64,000 nt of DNA from Macrotrachela quadricornifera (taxonomy: Eukaryota; Rotifera; Eurotatoria; Philodinida; Philodinidae): NCBI GenBank assembly GCA_022393335.1, contig JAJEKB010001333.1:56862-120861 (forward strand), in the 5' to 3' direction. A program made the translations under genes and the position numbers. The notes under the pieces are model-generated. The model was not told the DNA's origin and searched no databases. It worked only from the letters and a program-made list of their open reading frames with translations. This document shows, one piece after another, positions 34,683-46,752 of this stretch (its first letter is position 1; each line of letters opens with the position of its first letter).

Positions 34683-34686
34683 TAAA
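34681..34686 (+). terminator. Poly(A) signal overlapping the NUDT6 stop codon
   Basis: AATAAA begins inside the TAA stop at 34680-34682. AKAP17A starts 62 bp after the stop. Confidence 0.45.
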
Positions 34687-34715
34687 TAATTTTATATAAA
34701 AACATTTTATTCTTT

Positions 34716-34731
34716 TTTTCATTTATTTTAG
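34716..34731 (+). promoter_or_regulatory. Splice acceptor 13 nt before the AKAP17A ATG
   Basis: TTTTTCATTTATTTTAG ends at 34731, 13 nt before ATG 34745 and only 49 nt after the NUDT6 stop. It is a candidate trans-splice acceptor. Confidence 0.55.
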
Positions 34732-34744
34732 ATTAATTATAATA

Positions 34745-37011
34745 ATGTCGAATATTACACAATGTAAAGATTTGTCTGAACGAGTCGATCTATGTGAACC
34801 ATTAGTAAGAAAATAATTAAATATATATATATATTCTTTCATTTTCTTTTTATTTTCTAGCGTATGTATTTAAAACCAATAGCACGTATTAATATTAGTG
34901 TACCTATTCCACCAACAATGCGTGTTGCTGGTGCAACAATGTCAACATGGGAAATAATGGATAAAATTCGTGAATTAATTTTACCAGATGAATTTGTTTT
35001 TTTACGTTTATTAAAAAGTGCTGGTGAATTATATCGTTTTGAAGGTGAATTAGAATCAAAATCAATAGCACGTAGTTGTTTAACACGTTTGGATAATACA
35101 CTTATTCGAATGGAATCAACTGGACATGAATTTCGTTTACGTGCAGCAGATGCTAAATTACCATATCCAACAAGAACAGAATGGGAAACATTTTTTCGAG
35201 AAAGTAAAAGTATGAATGAAACAAAAGCAGGTGAACGTGCAGATACAATTCATATTGAAGGTTTACCAATACGATGGTTTCAGGTAAGAAAAATTATTTT
35301 ATATAATCTTATATTATCAAGTAACATTTATTTTAAATAATAATTCGTTTTTTTTTGTTGTTGTTGTTTAGGCCAAACAAAATCCAATGCAAGCCGTTCA
35401 AGCTGCTGCAGCAGCTATTGGACCTAGTGGTCTACCTTCATCATCAACAGCATCAACTATTGATGATAAAGAAAATAAACCATCAATTGAAATACTTCAA
35501 CAAGTATTTTCAACATTTGGTGAGATACGTTGTTGTGATATTCCATGTCTTGATCCATTTCGTATATCAAATGGTATGTTAGGAACTAATGTTCCATTAT
35601 CACAAGATACAACATTTGATGCTTATGTTCAATATAGTGAATATATTGGTTTTGTTAAAGCAATGGATGCATGTCGAAATATGAAATTGATGTTAATTGA
35701 TGATACAAATACTGCATATACAGCTAGTATTAAAGTATGAATTATTAAGATAATATATATATATATATAGACATATATATTAAGAATGATTTATATATAG
35801 GTAGATTTTGATCGAATAAGACATTTATCTGATCGAATGATTAAAAAACGTCGTATTGAACAAATGAAAGCAATGGAAATAAATAAATTAAAACAAGCTG
35901 AAACACAACGACTTAAAGATGAAGATGAACGTCGAAAAGAAATTGAACGGTAAATATTAATTTCTATCAGAAAACGTAAAAAATTTCATCGAACAAGAAA
36001 GCATATAGAAAAGATTAAAATAGATCATTAAATGTGCTCGTTTGTTAGAAATAGATGCACACTACTTATAATAGACAGTATTTAGAGGATTGTTTCTTTC
36101 AATTTTCGATAAAAAATGATCAATTTTTTAGCAGAAAATGTAGATGTCGAAACAAACAATAAAGTACTCCAATGATCATTTTTCAAGCTGATAAAGATTT
36201 GAAAAAACTCGTTTAAATGCACAATTGCAGTTTCCGATTGTCCGTTTAGACATGTTTTTTTTCAAATCTTTGTCTAGTCGGATTATTTATTTGACTCATT
36301 GACATATATTCATATTTATAGTGTTATAATATATAATTTAATTTTTTTAGTTTGAGAATTGAATTACAAGATGCTGAAGCTGATGATTTAGCTGGAAGTA
36401 AAGATATAACAAAAGATACTCGACGTCGACAACGGTAAATAAATATTTATATTTATTAATTTTAAATTTAATTATTTTGATTTTGTTTTTGTTTTTCCTT
36501 AGAGAAGAAAAACGTCGATTAAAACGTTTAGAACGTAAACGTCAACATGAAGAAAAAACTTTAGCAATGAAAATAGCATTAGAAGAACGAAAAATGTTAA
36601 TAGCACATAGAAAATTACAATCAATGAGATTACTTGAAGAATTATTTAATCGTGTTAAAGTAACATGAAAAAAAATAAAAAATTTAATATTGTAATATTT
36701 ATTTTTTGCTTTAGGTACAAATAGCTCAAGAAGAATTAAATAAAAAAGAACGTGAACTTCAAGAAGAACGTTTACGTGGTATGGATATTGATACAATAAA
36801 TGGAAATAATTCAACATCATTTATTCCAACTCAACAATTACCACAAGCAACAACAAAAGAATATAAACCATTTAATACGGCTAATACAAATAATAAAGAA
36901 ATAATTGAAGCTCAATTAAATGAATTACGTAAAGAATTTTATCAAAAAGATGAAACAATTGATGATATTTTAAGAAAACGAACAACTATTGTTGATCGAA
37001 AAGTTTTTTAA
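34745..37011 (+). CDS. AKAP17A: AKAP17A/XE7-type splicing-associated protein
   Basis: Seven exons join in phase: 34745-34804, 34861-35283, 35372-35734, 35801-35949, 36351-36434, 36503-36659 and 36715-37011, for about 510 residues. Conserved segments: LYLKPI-like RMYLKPIARINISVPIPP; SWEVM-like STWEIMDKIREL; LYRFEGELESKSIARSC; PYPTRTEWETFFRESKSMNE; GERADTIHIEGLPIRWFQ; then an RRM-like part (FSTFGEIRCCDIPCLDPFR, FDAYVQYSEYIGFVKAMDAC). The rest is a highly charged Lys/Arg/Glu coiled helix (IKKRRIEQMKAMEINKLKQA, ALEERKMLIAHRKLQSMRLL). In vertebrates AKAP17A is a nuclear-speckle protein binding SR proteins and PKA. The vertebrate RS-rich tail is missing; this protein ends soon after the charged helix with a Lys/Arg/Glu-rich C-terminus. 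It probably shares a transcript with NUDT6. Confidence 0.9.
35950..36350 (+). other. Enlarged AKAP17A intron with a hairpin
   Basis: This 401 bp intron is several times longer than the others in the gene. At about 36196-36285, GATTTGAAAAAACTCGTTTA is followed by its imperfect complement TTTAGACATG and TTTTTTTTCAAATCTTTGTC. A short hairpin element insertion is likely. Confidence 0.5.
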
Positions 37012-37142
37012 TATGAAAAACAAAAAACAAAATCCGTTTAAATTTTTCATGTTGTATAATAAACAAAATCTCAAACATATGTGTTTTTTTTTCTTCTTGT
37101 CTCTCAAAATAAAATAATAAAGAAAACAAAAAAATCTTTTTA

Positions 37143-38314
37143 TTATTTTTTTGAATGTAATTGACTAAGAAGTTTTTTAAATTCATCTCGACTTATTCGA
37201 CCATCATGATCTGTATCAGCTGTTTGCATCATTTCATTAATTAAATCATCATCAATATATTCACCTAAATTATGCATTGTTTCACGAATTTCATGTGGTG
37301 TTATATAATTATCATGATTACGATCAAATATAGCAAATGTTGAACCGAAATTTTCGTCAAATGTTGATCGATTAAAATATTTTTCTTGATTTAATAATGC
37401 ATTTTTATATAATTTAAATTCATTTTTTGATATTCGTTGATCATGATTAAGATCAAGTTCATTAAATATACGTAACATTATTTCATTTGAATTGTACATA
37501 TGAGAAAAATTTCTTAAATAAATAAATATAAAACAATATGAGTATCCATATAAAAGTATAAAGTGCCCTTCGATAAAAATACAGGTAGTCTATCAGGGTA
37601 CTCGTTTGAGGTAAAAAATAGCGTATTTGAAGTACGCGTACGTAGCGCACGTTTATATTGTTATTATTCATCTCTCATGTCATCGAAATATGAATGAAAA
37701 CTTTGATTTTGACATACATTTCTACAGCTATAAAAATTATAAAAAGAAGTTTTATATAATGGAATGAAATATCAATATAGAGAAATGAATACTATGAAGT
37801 TTTTTTTATTAGCTTATTGAATAAAAAATATCATTTATATTTATCAATGTAATTTTTCTATGGATATTTTGAAATCTATTATTTACTTCAATACAGATTG
37901 TAAATCAGCTATAGAAACATAACCATCTGCATCAATATCAAGTGATTGAAATTCTCGATCAAGTATTTGTTCTAATTCAATTGGTGTTTTATATGTAATA
38001 GTATTCGATGTTTGTTGTTCACTTTTTTTTGTTAATGATGAATCAAAATGAAAAAATTTTGGTAATTGTCGTGATACAAATCGATTTATATCAGTTGTTT
38101 TTGATGTTTGTTTTTGATTTTTTAATAATTGCCAATTTTCATTATTTTTAATATTTGTATTACTATTTTCAATTATTATTGCTGTATTTAGAGAATTTAT
38201 TGTATCACTCTGGCTTGTTACTGATAAAGTTTTTGAATCATCTGTATTAATTTTTTTTAAAATTTGTTTATTATCGAATTTTTTATTTGAACTTTTCGAT
38301 CGCCAATTCGACAT
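37143..38314 (-). CDS. Calmodulin-like protein with four EF-hands and a Ser/Asn/Lys-rich N-terminus
   Basis: Two exons, 37887-38314 and 37143-37512, join in phase (donor GTAAAT at 37886, acceptor TTTAAG at 37513), giving about 265 residues. Each half alone looks like a partial protein; joined, they give two complete EF-hand pairs. EF1 loop DIDADGYVSIAD (last position Asp rather than Glu) lies at the exon 1 end. EF2 is DLNHDQRISKNE, EF3 DRNHDNYITPHE and EF4 DTDHDGRISRDE, all with canonical Ca ligands at positions 1, 3, 5 and 12. The first ~115 residues are low complexity and unlike calmodulin. The protein is probably a Ca2+ sensor; its target is unknown. The start lies 126 bp after the ABCG stop on the same strand. 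Confidence 0.78.
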
Positions 38315-38440
38315 ACATTAAACATATCAAATGAAGTAAAATACAAGTAAAAAATAACAAGTAATACTACAATAATATTATAGATAAACAAAGCGCTAAT
38401 TTATAAGTTATATAAATACAAAAAAAAAAGAGAAAAACTA

Positions 38441-41421
38441 TTATTTATGTTTTTTTGCTTTATAAGCTAAAATAAAATAGCTTAAAGCACGTAAACTAAT
38501 CCATAATACAACAATTAAACCTATATCTCGACCAAAATTAGACTAAAATAAAACAAGTTAATATGTTTATATTTTTATTTAAATTTTTTTTTTAATTTCA
38601 TTACCTTATGAAAATCAACTAATTGTAAAACATCATCACCATTATGATAACATGGAAGTCCTTCATCAAGATTATCACATGGTAAATTATCTACGTCGGA
38701 CCATTGATTTACTATTAATGCTTCATTACCATAATAAAACCAACTAAGATATTTAATCCAGTTTAACCATTTTTGACCAGATCTAAAACATAAAAATTAA
38801 TTAAATTTTTTATATATTAAAAGTCTTTTTAAATATACTGATTATTTAAAAAGAATCCACCAAAAATCATTAATGGAAGAAGGATTGGTATTTGTAATGC
38901 TTGTGCTTGTTCAGGTGTATTAGCAATAACTGACAGAACAGAACCCAAACCAATCGATGCAAAACTTACTAATATAGTAATTCCACTAAATATAAAGAAT
39001 CTTTTTGCTGTTGCATACAAATTTGCCAACCAATATGTAATTGCCGCTTGAATAAGCGTTGTTATTCCATATAGAGGAATCTATTATTAAAATAAAAAAA
39101 AAAGAAAATATATTTCTTGTATCAATTTTTTTTTCTCACTTCAATAACAAATTTTGCAAAATAATATGGAGCGACACGATATACAGCATCATCATGGTCT
39201 TTATAAAATATTGGATATTCTTTAGTATAACTCTATAAAAAAAATAAAAAATTATTCTTTCTATTTCTTTTTTGTTCATATATTAAAATATTTACCTGTG
39301 TAACAGCAAATATATTTGAAAATGATGAATTTATAATTATTAAAAAAATTAATGAATTAAAATTTTGTACTGCTGTTTGATCATAAGGAAGACGAATATA
39401 TAGAAGACCAACAAGAATACCAACAAACTAATTATAATATTATTTAAAAAAAAGGAAAAAAAAAAATAATTCTTATGTTATAGATTATTATAAAACATAC
39501 AAGTGCAAGTATAATACGAAGACGAATTTCAAATGGATTTTTAAAAACATCAACAAAATTTCTCCATAATAACCAACGAAATTGTGTAAAACCATTTGTT
39601 TTATATCTTGATTTTTTTTTATCTTGTTTATCATCATTATTATTTAAATCATTTTTTTCTTTATTTGAATAACAACGATTAAATAATTGTAAAATAAAAT
39701 TATTATTAACATCATCATCATCTGAATTAGATGAATGAAGTGATTCAATTTCTGACATATAACGAGCATATTGTGGTGACTCTTCATAACCATCACAAAT
39801 ACGCTAAAAATTTATATTTAATTATATATATATACATATAAACAAAGTATAAAATTTTTATACTTCAATTTGAGCAAGATTTTCTTCACGTGTTTTAGGA
39901 TAAATAGCAAGTTGTTTAATATAAAAATCAGCTGGATTATAATTACGTGGAATTTCCAAATCAAATCTATAATAATATAAAAATAAAAATAAAAATTTTT
40001 TTTCTTAGTAATACATACTGTCGAAAAAATGCTGGGGCTTTTTCAAGTGAACCAAAATATCCAAGCCGTCCTTCAGCTAATAGATACAATCTATTAATAA
40101 ATAAATTCTATTTAAAATAAACTAGCATTTATATATTTATATACCTGTCAAATAGATAGAATATTTCTGATGATGGTTGATGTATTGTACAAATTATTGT
40201 TTTTCCTTGATCAGCTAATTTTCGCATAGCTTGTACCATAATAAATGCCATAGATGAATCTAAACCTGATGTTGGTTCATCACAAAAAAGTAATGGCGGA
40301 TCACTAAGAATCTAAAACGAGAAAAAAAAATATTTAACTAAGTTTTTTTTTCTCCTAAATATTAAAATTATATACGAACTTCAGTAGCAAATGTTAAACG
40401 ACGTTTTTCACCACCTGATAAACCTTTAACAATACCTGGAATACCAATAGTTGTATCTTCAGTTTTAGTTAAGTTAAGCTAAAAATAAAAGAATTTTAAA
40501 AAAATATTTTCTAAAAAGAAAATAATTTATTTATATACAAAATGAAGAACTTCATCAACACGATTATTTCGTTCATCTTTTGTAAATTCTTTCCCAAGAC
40601 GAAGCATTGACTATAAAAAAAGAAAGGAAAAAAACAAATTTTTATTTAATCATCTTATTTTTGAATAAAATTTATACATGAAATCGAAGATGTTCTCGAA
40701 CAGTTAATGAACCAACAAATAATTCTTCTTGTTGAACAAATGCAGATATACCAGATATATCTCGTTTCATTTTTTTACCATTTATTCGAACATCAGCAGT
40801 AATTTTTAATTTACCTGGTCGACGATGTGTTAATATATTCATTAAAGTTGTTTTACCAGCACCACTATTTTCATAAAAAAAAAAGTTAATCATTCATATA
40901 TTAATTGAAATTCTATTGAGTTAATTCATACCTAGCTCCCATAATGGCACACATTTCACCAGATTTAACAATACCACTAACTCCTTTAAGTAAATCTTTA
41001 GGTCCTTCAACTTCTTTACCTAAACATTCATTAATTTTTCGTCTAATAAACATTTGTTTAGCAGGCGCTTGTGCTCGTACATCATACCAAGATAATGTAA
41101 CTTCAGGATTTTCTTTTATTTGTGATAGTCCAGGACCCATATTTCGTAAGAATTCAGGTAATTCAGGTTTAACAAAATCAGTATTGCGATTATTTTGTGA
41201 ACCTAATGTATGATATGGACGTGTTTCATGTGATCTATTTTTGTTGAAAAGTTCATTGTAGGATGGTGGTTCTGATGCCTATAAAGAAAAACTCTTGATC
41301 AGAAAACAATTTATTAGAATATTCTCACATAAGCATTTTGATTCATAGGATATTTATTTGATTGTCTCATATTTATAGCAACTTCGGCCTCTCGGGCCTT
41401 CTCTTTCCGTGAAGCCATCAT
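38441..41421 (-). CDS. ABCG (White-type) half-transporter
   Basis: A multi-exon gene, ATG at 41421 and TAA at 38441-38443. Order is nucleotide-binding domain then membrane domain, as in the ABCG family. Motifs read across exons: Walker [13 protein letters not shown] (split by an intron after GA), Q-loop region [20 protein letters not shown], signature [12 protein letters not shown], Walker [15 protein letters not shown], and the switch-region [15 protein letters not shown] linker with an acidic/Asn-rich insert ([12 protein letters not shown]) precedes six predicted membrane helices, including [19 protein letters not shown] and [38 protein letters not shown] and a Cys-containing extracellular loop ([13 protein letters not shown]) close the domain. 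It must dimerise to work; the substrate is probably a lipid, sterol or pigment precursor. The family is certain; the subclass is not. Confidence 0.93.
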
Positions 41422-44400
41422 TGTAACGACTAGTATTTCTATATGAAAAATACACTTGTATGATATTTGAGAATATGGGTTATATATATAATTAGGATGG
41501 CTAAGAAGCTATCATTCAAGCGGCAAACGAAAAGAAAAATATGTTTATTAAATAATAACACGTTTACCATCAACACAAAAGTACACAACTTAAGTGCGCA
41601 AAAGAATAACCTTACAGTACTGAGGTTATATAACATAGACAAAGTTTGATTAGATCTACAATTATTATTTATGATATCTATTATTCTATCTGTTAAAAGT
41701 AATGTTAAATGACAACAAGTGTGAAATAATTTCTTTGATTGATCATCAAACTATATGTACAAAATAAAAATAATCAATAGAGAATAATATATCTTATATT
41801 TGAAAGAATCATAGTTATCAATAATAATAAATTTAATCTTTTGTAAAACGAATTTAAAATTCAAACTCTTATTAAAATGAAGATTTTATTTCTTTGTTAA
41901 TCCAATAAACCATTTGTGTTCTTGAAAAGATTTTTTTTTTTTGTTCTCTACATGCACACTTAAAAATGAATACCAACGACATCGATTAATAATCAAGATA
42001 AGTATACGTATATTGATGTTTTGTACATATCTCGCTCAGGTGATTGAAAAGAATGTGTACTCCGTGCATTCTTTTTCGTCTATGTGTATGATTACAGGTA
42101 TCGTGTGACAAATTGTCTAGCATTGCATTTTAATATTTTCACCATTTAATACATTGTATTTGAAAAATACCGAAATATGCCGTCAGATCTAACATGACAA
42201 GCTCTAAGATTTACTAACAATCATTTATCTTAATTATGTACATTTTATTTTTAATAAAAGCAAAATTCTGTGTAATCATTTTTCGCAGCATCAAAATTTA
42301 ACTGCTAAAAATACTATCCATTTGACAAAGAAAAATTACAACTATAAAACTAGCCATCATGTTTAAAATATAGAGCTTTTCATGGTGCATCTTGTGGTAT
42401 ATTTTGTTTTTTTAATACTACATATTGAGTGGTGAAAAAATGAGATGTAAAAATGGGCTATTTGTTATGTCACACCTATTATACAAAAGTATTTATTTTT
42501 TCTAAATAAGCTACATATATATAAATAGATACAATGTAAGGGTAAATGTTTTTCAATGATATAAAGACTGTAATATTAGTAGTTTTATATAGGGAATCAT
42601 TTTATTTTTGAATTGAATCTTTGTAACGAGAGTAGAATTAACAAAAGAAGACATATTTGTTAAAATCATGATAAAAATAAACAGACAAAAAATATTTCGT
42701 TAAGTCTGAAAATTTCTTTTCATATCTTTCAAGATATTATTAGTATGATATTTCAATATTTTTTCATATTTGATTAAATATTTTAATATACTGTTCATTT
42801 TTATATATGTGTTAAATGTTGAATATATTTTCTTCGAATTAGAAAATAATTACTCTTTATATAAATGTCTTTTTCTTTATTTCTTTTTAGTGCTTTACTA
42901 GTATAGAAGATCGGTTTTGATCTTCAATTAATGTCGAACTTTTTTAAAAGTACCAACAACTTATCACGAACTCATGAAAATAGACAACGAAAAAGATATC
43001 TGATCTTATACAGTTATATAAAAGAGGCTTGAACTCAATAGATTTAATATAAATCGAAGTACTCCGCCTTGCTCTTTCTAACGATGAAAACTCAAACTCT
43101 ATAGCTTGAATCATTGAAAAGTTATTCATCAAGTGGTTGTTGGTACCTTTAAAAAGATTCAACATTAGTAAGATTACTACGTTTGAATACTTGTTTATCA
43201 TGATATTGAAATATAACTAGTAAAATATACTGTTGAAAGACTATTTTTTATAAGAAAGCTTTGTTTTCTATTGATAGACTTTTTTACTAAACCATTCGTG
43301 AATATTTTTGAATGATAAATCATTAAAATTTTTAGATATTATAAGTTGATTGACTACAATACTTATCTAATTGACTACGATAATAACTATTATAAATAAA
43401 ACTTCGACAAGACGACTAGCTATATCTATTTTCTTTTATTTTTGTTTCGAGTATTTCTTTAATGTTAATAAAATATTTATCTATCTTAAGCATGTTATGT
43501 TTCTCATATAGAAAGATTAGATATATATATCCTAGAGAAGACTCAGATATTTATTAAATCTTCAATGGACTCACGAAAATTTTGAATAATATTGACTATG
43601 TTAACTTAAGATTACCAAAATGGATAAAATCTAGAAAATTACAAAAAGAAAAGAATCTGATTGATGACTAAAACATATACAATTCCAGATATTTTTGTTC
43701 TTCATCTCAATAATTTATGTTCCTATTGAAACAGTATTATTAGGAATCTTTAAAAAAAAGACTATTTTATAGTGTCTCTATGCGACACCTAACGAATCTC
43801 AAATTTACTTTTTGATTAAAGTATTATATTATTTTCAGTGCAAATGATTCATTTTGTTGTCTTCATTCCTAAATTTTGGTTTTATTTTGTCAGATTTATG
43901 TGCAAGATTTAATCAATAACAATATAAAATTCCACATTATTACCGGGTTCAGTTCATAGAACTCATCGACTTTTCGCACATTTCTATGCATGAGAAAGGA
44001 CACAGATCCTATAAATAAAAGCTTCATCTAGATTTAAAATGAATAAAAAGAATTGGCATCTATATCGCTCCGCTCGGTTTTTGTTCTTTTAATTATTTTT
44101 TTTATTGGGACTGATGTGAGGATGTAGGATTATGAAATCATTCATTTGACATATTTAATATTAGAAAAAAAATCAATACTTTAGAGGAAGGTCACTTTAT
44201 ATCGAAAAATGCTAAAAAAATTAGGAGTATTTAAAGATTTTTCCTATCGAAAATTGTTTTTTATGTAAAATAAATATAATATTCAGATTCAGCATGACAA
44301 ATAAAATAACAACTCTATTTTTTATGGTATAATGTTGTCATCAAAATTTTACCTGTAGGAAATCACGTGACAAAATTTAAAGGATAAAAGGCTGAGCGGG

Positions 44401-44814
44401 AGTAGGTATCAGATTTTCATAGAAAATATTTCAACGTGTAAAATAGAATTGTTAGCATATTTTTTTCACGCTAATCCTGAACATAATATTTATTTTGCAT
44501 AAAAATCAACTTTCAACAGGAAAAATCTCTAAATACTCCTCATTCTTTTAGCATTTTTCCATATAAGTGATTTTTCTCTAAAGTATTGATTTGTTTTGCT
44601 AATATTAAAAATGTCAAACAAATGATTCTATAATCCTAGATCCTCACATCAGTCTCAATTAAAAAAATAATTAAAAGAACAAAAACTGAGCGGAAGGGTA
44701 CAGTTTATGGAAAAGGCGCCAACTCCTTTGTTTTCTTTTTCTTACTTTATGAACAAAATTGAAATATTCTTAATCTTCTCAACTTTATTCTTAATTAAAA
44801 ACAATGTCTTTTAG
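41422..44814. other. 3.4 kb divergent intergenic region
   Basis: Lies between the ABCG start (minus) and the methyltransferase start (plus). Nothing coding is recognised between 41422 and 44050. Small frames near 41467-41649 and 42944-43201 lack any domain. The last ~650 bp is a foldback element, listed separately. Confidence 0.55.
44060..44705. repeat. Large foldback element just upstream of the methyltransferase
   Basis: The left arm at about 44060-44340 and right arm at about 44420-44705 are reverse complements with roughly 80% identity by eye. Shared blocks include TTTTTGTTCTTTTAATTATT, GACTGATGTGAGGAT, ATCAATACTTTAGAG and GGAGTATTTA. The loop is about 80 bp (near ATCACGTGAC). There is no transposase. 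Arm ends match CTGAGCGG/CCGCTCGG. The element ends about 110 bp before the start codon at 44815. Confidence 0.85.
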
Positions 44815-45728
44815 ATGTCAGATCAAGCTGCAAAAATTGCTGCATGCTGTCTTCATGATCCAAAGAATCGTTCTATCCAAATAGCTCAAATAGAACATCG
44901 ACTAAAGCTTGTATTACAATGGCCAATACATGTTGGATCAAGTGTACTTGAAATTGGATGTGGTCAAGGCGACTGTACAGCTGTGTTAGCATCCATTGTG
45001 GGTTCTTCAGGCCATGTTACAGCTATAGATCCAGCAGATCTTTCATATGGTAATATTCTTTTTTCGGTAATTTTTGCTAACTCTAGTTTTTTACAGGATC
45101 GCCTTATACTCTTGGACAGGCACAAGAGCATCTAATAAATTCACCATTAGGAGCTCAAATATCCTTCAAACAAATCGATGTATTACAATTCCTTTCAAAA
45201 AATCAAGCACAAAAATATGATATTGCTGTGTTAACACATTGTATATGGTATTTTACCTCACCAAAAATACTTGAAGACATATTACAAGCACTCAAAGATC
45301 ATGTCTCTTATATATGTATAGCTGAATACGCACTTTCGACATCCTCAAATTCTGCCTTTCCACATCTGCTCTCTGCATTTGCTCAGAATGCACTATTTCT
45401 TCGAAACACAAATTCATTGTCGAATATCCGAACAATACTTTCTCCAGCCGCCATTATTGAAATTGTAAAAAAAACTGGTCTATATTTATTAACATCTACT
45501 ACAATAACTCCTTCATTGGATTTACTCGATGGACAATGGGAAGTAGAGACAGTTAAAAATACTGAATCTCTAGAAGAAATTAATGAGAAAGTAACAGATA
45601 TTAATGAAAAAGTTGCTATCTATGCAATGAGAGATGCAATGATTTCAGCTTTAGAAATATTGAAAGTCGAAAAGAAAAAACCGAGTACAATGGATGTGTG
45701 GACTGCTATTTTTTCAACAACTTCTTAA
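44815..45728 (+). CDS. SAM-dependent methyltransferase, fungal-like
   Basis: Two exons (44815-45049 and 45097-45728) separated by a 47 bp GT-AG intron encode 288 residues. The class I methyltransferase fold is evident: motif I VLEIGCGQGDCTAVLA at about residues 43-58, motif II acidic residue in VTAIDPADLSYG, and a post-motif IAVLTHCIWYFTSP. The N-terminal IAACCLHDP... IAQIEHRLKLVLQW block and the C-terminal LDLLDGQWEVE resemble, from memory, uncharacterised fungal small-molecule methyltransferases; I know no close animal family. Horizontal acquisition followed by gain of a short intron is therefore plausible. The acceptor-like TGTCTTTTAG abuts the ATG. Substrate unknown. Confidence 0.82.
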
Positions 45729-46752
45729 ATGTAATATGAAATGATTACAAGTCATATCATCGAATTTCTTAAAACTCAAAAAGACTATTATTATAAATTT
45801 TCGAAGAAGAGACAGTTGATCATTTTCTCTTACTGATAATTATCAAAAAAGTTGAAGTTAATCGTACAAAATGATAATTTAAAGTATTCAAAATCAATTA
45901 AGATTTCATACGGCATGATAGTTTTAAAATTTACAAAATTTAAGTCAGTTATTTCTAAACATGAAATACGTTATTGTGAAAAAAAATTATCTGCACATAT
46001 AATGTTAAAAATAGCTCAGCAGTCTTATATTCAGTATGAATTCAATTATTTATATTGAAAATTTTTTTGATAAAATCCTATCTATGCTGATCATATCTAT
46101 CTCAGCATTTATTCAAAGTTCAAGTTTTACTATTTAGCTAATAAAACAACTATTTTAAGTAATAATTATCTCGGTTTAGTTATAATAAACTGAGAGAAAA
46201 AATGAAAACGAAAAATTAAACATATCATAATGTGAGTCCAATACATTCATTACATCCTTTATAAAAGAAAAAACATTAGCTAACTGTAATTTAGAAAAAG
46301 TTATTAATAGATTGAAGACAATGTTCTAGAAGAGATTATATTAAATTATTGTAATTCTTAACTATTGTTCTTAATGATATATAAATTGATATAAAATAAT
46401 ACCATTCATTGGTATTCAATTTAATATAAACTAATTTATGTTTAGTAAAAGTTTGACATTTCAAAATCTAGAATACAATTAACTTTTTCATTCAATAGAA
46501 ATATTTTCTTTTTGCATAACTACTAGTATCAAATTTCATAATAAGAATTATTTCAATTTATTATATAATGACATTTATCTTATCCAAAAAAGAAATTGAT
46601 ACAATATTATTCATACAAAGTCATGTCAATAATTGAAATGACAAAATAAAGTAAGACTATATTTCATTAAGAGAACAACAAATGATTTTATTTTGAGATT
46701 AAATATTGTTTACATTATTCATAACATAATATGACAAAACATTTATTTGTTT
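45729..46752. other. Intergenic region
   Basis: This 1,024 bp between convergent genes contains AT-rich sequence only. A frame at 45852-46058 has no recognisable features and was not accepted as a gene. Confidence 0.55.

Noticed and set aside
35355..35582. Second frame over AKAP17A exon 3
   Set aside because: The exon is read in the other frame with clear family conservation.
40944..41213. Plus-strand frame opposite the ABCG Walker A exon
   Set aside because: Antisense shadow of a strongly conserved ABCG exon.
45852..46058. Possible 68-residue protein after the methyltransferase
   Set aside because: Lys/Ile-rich as expected from AT-rich non-coding DNA; no domain or splice context.
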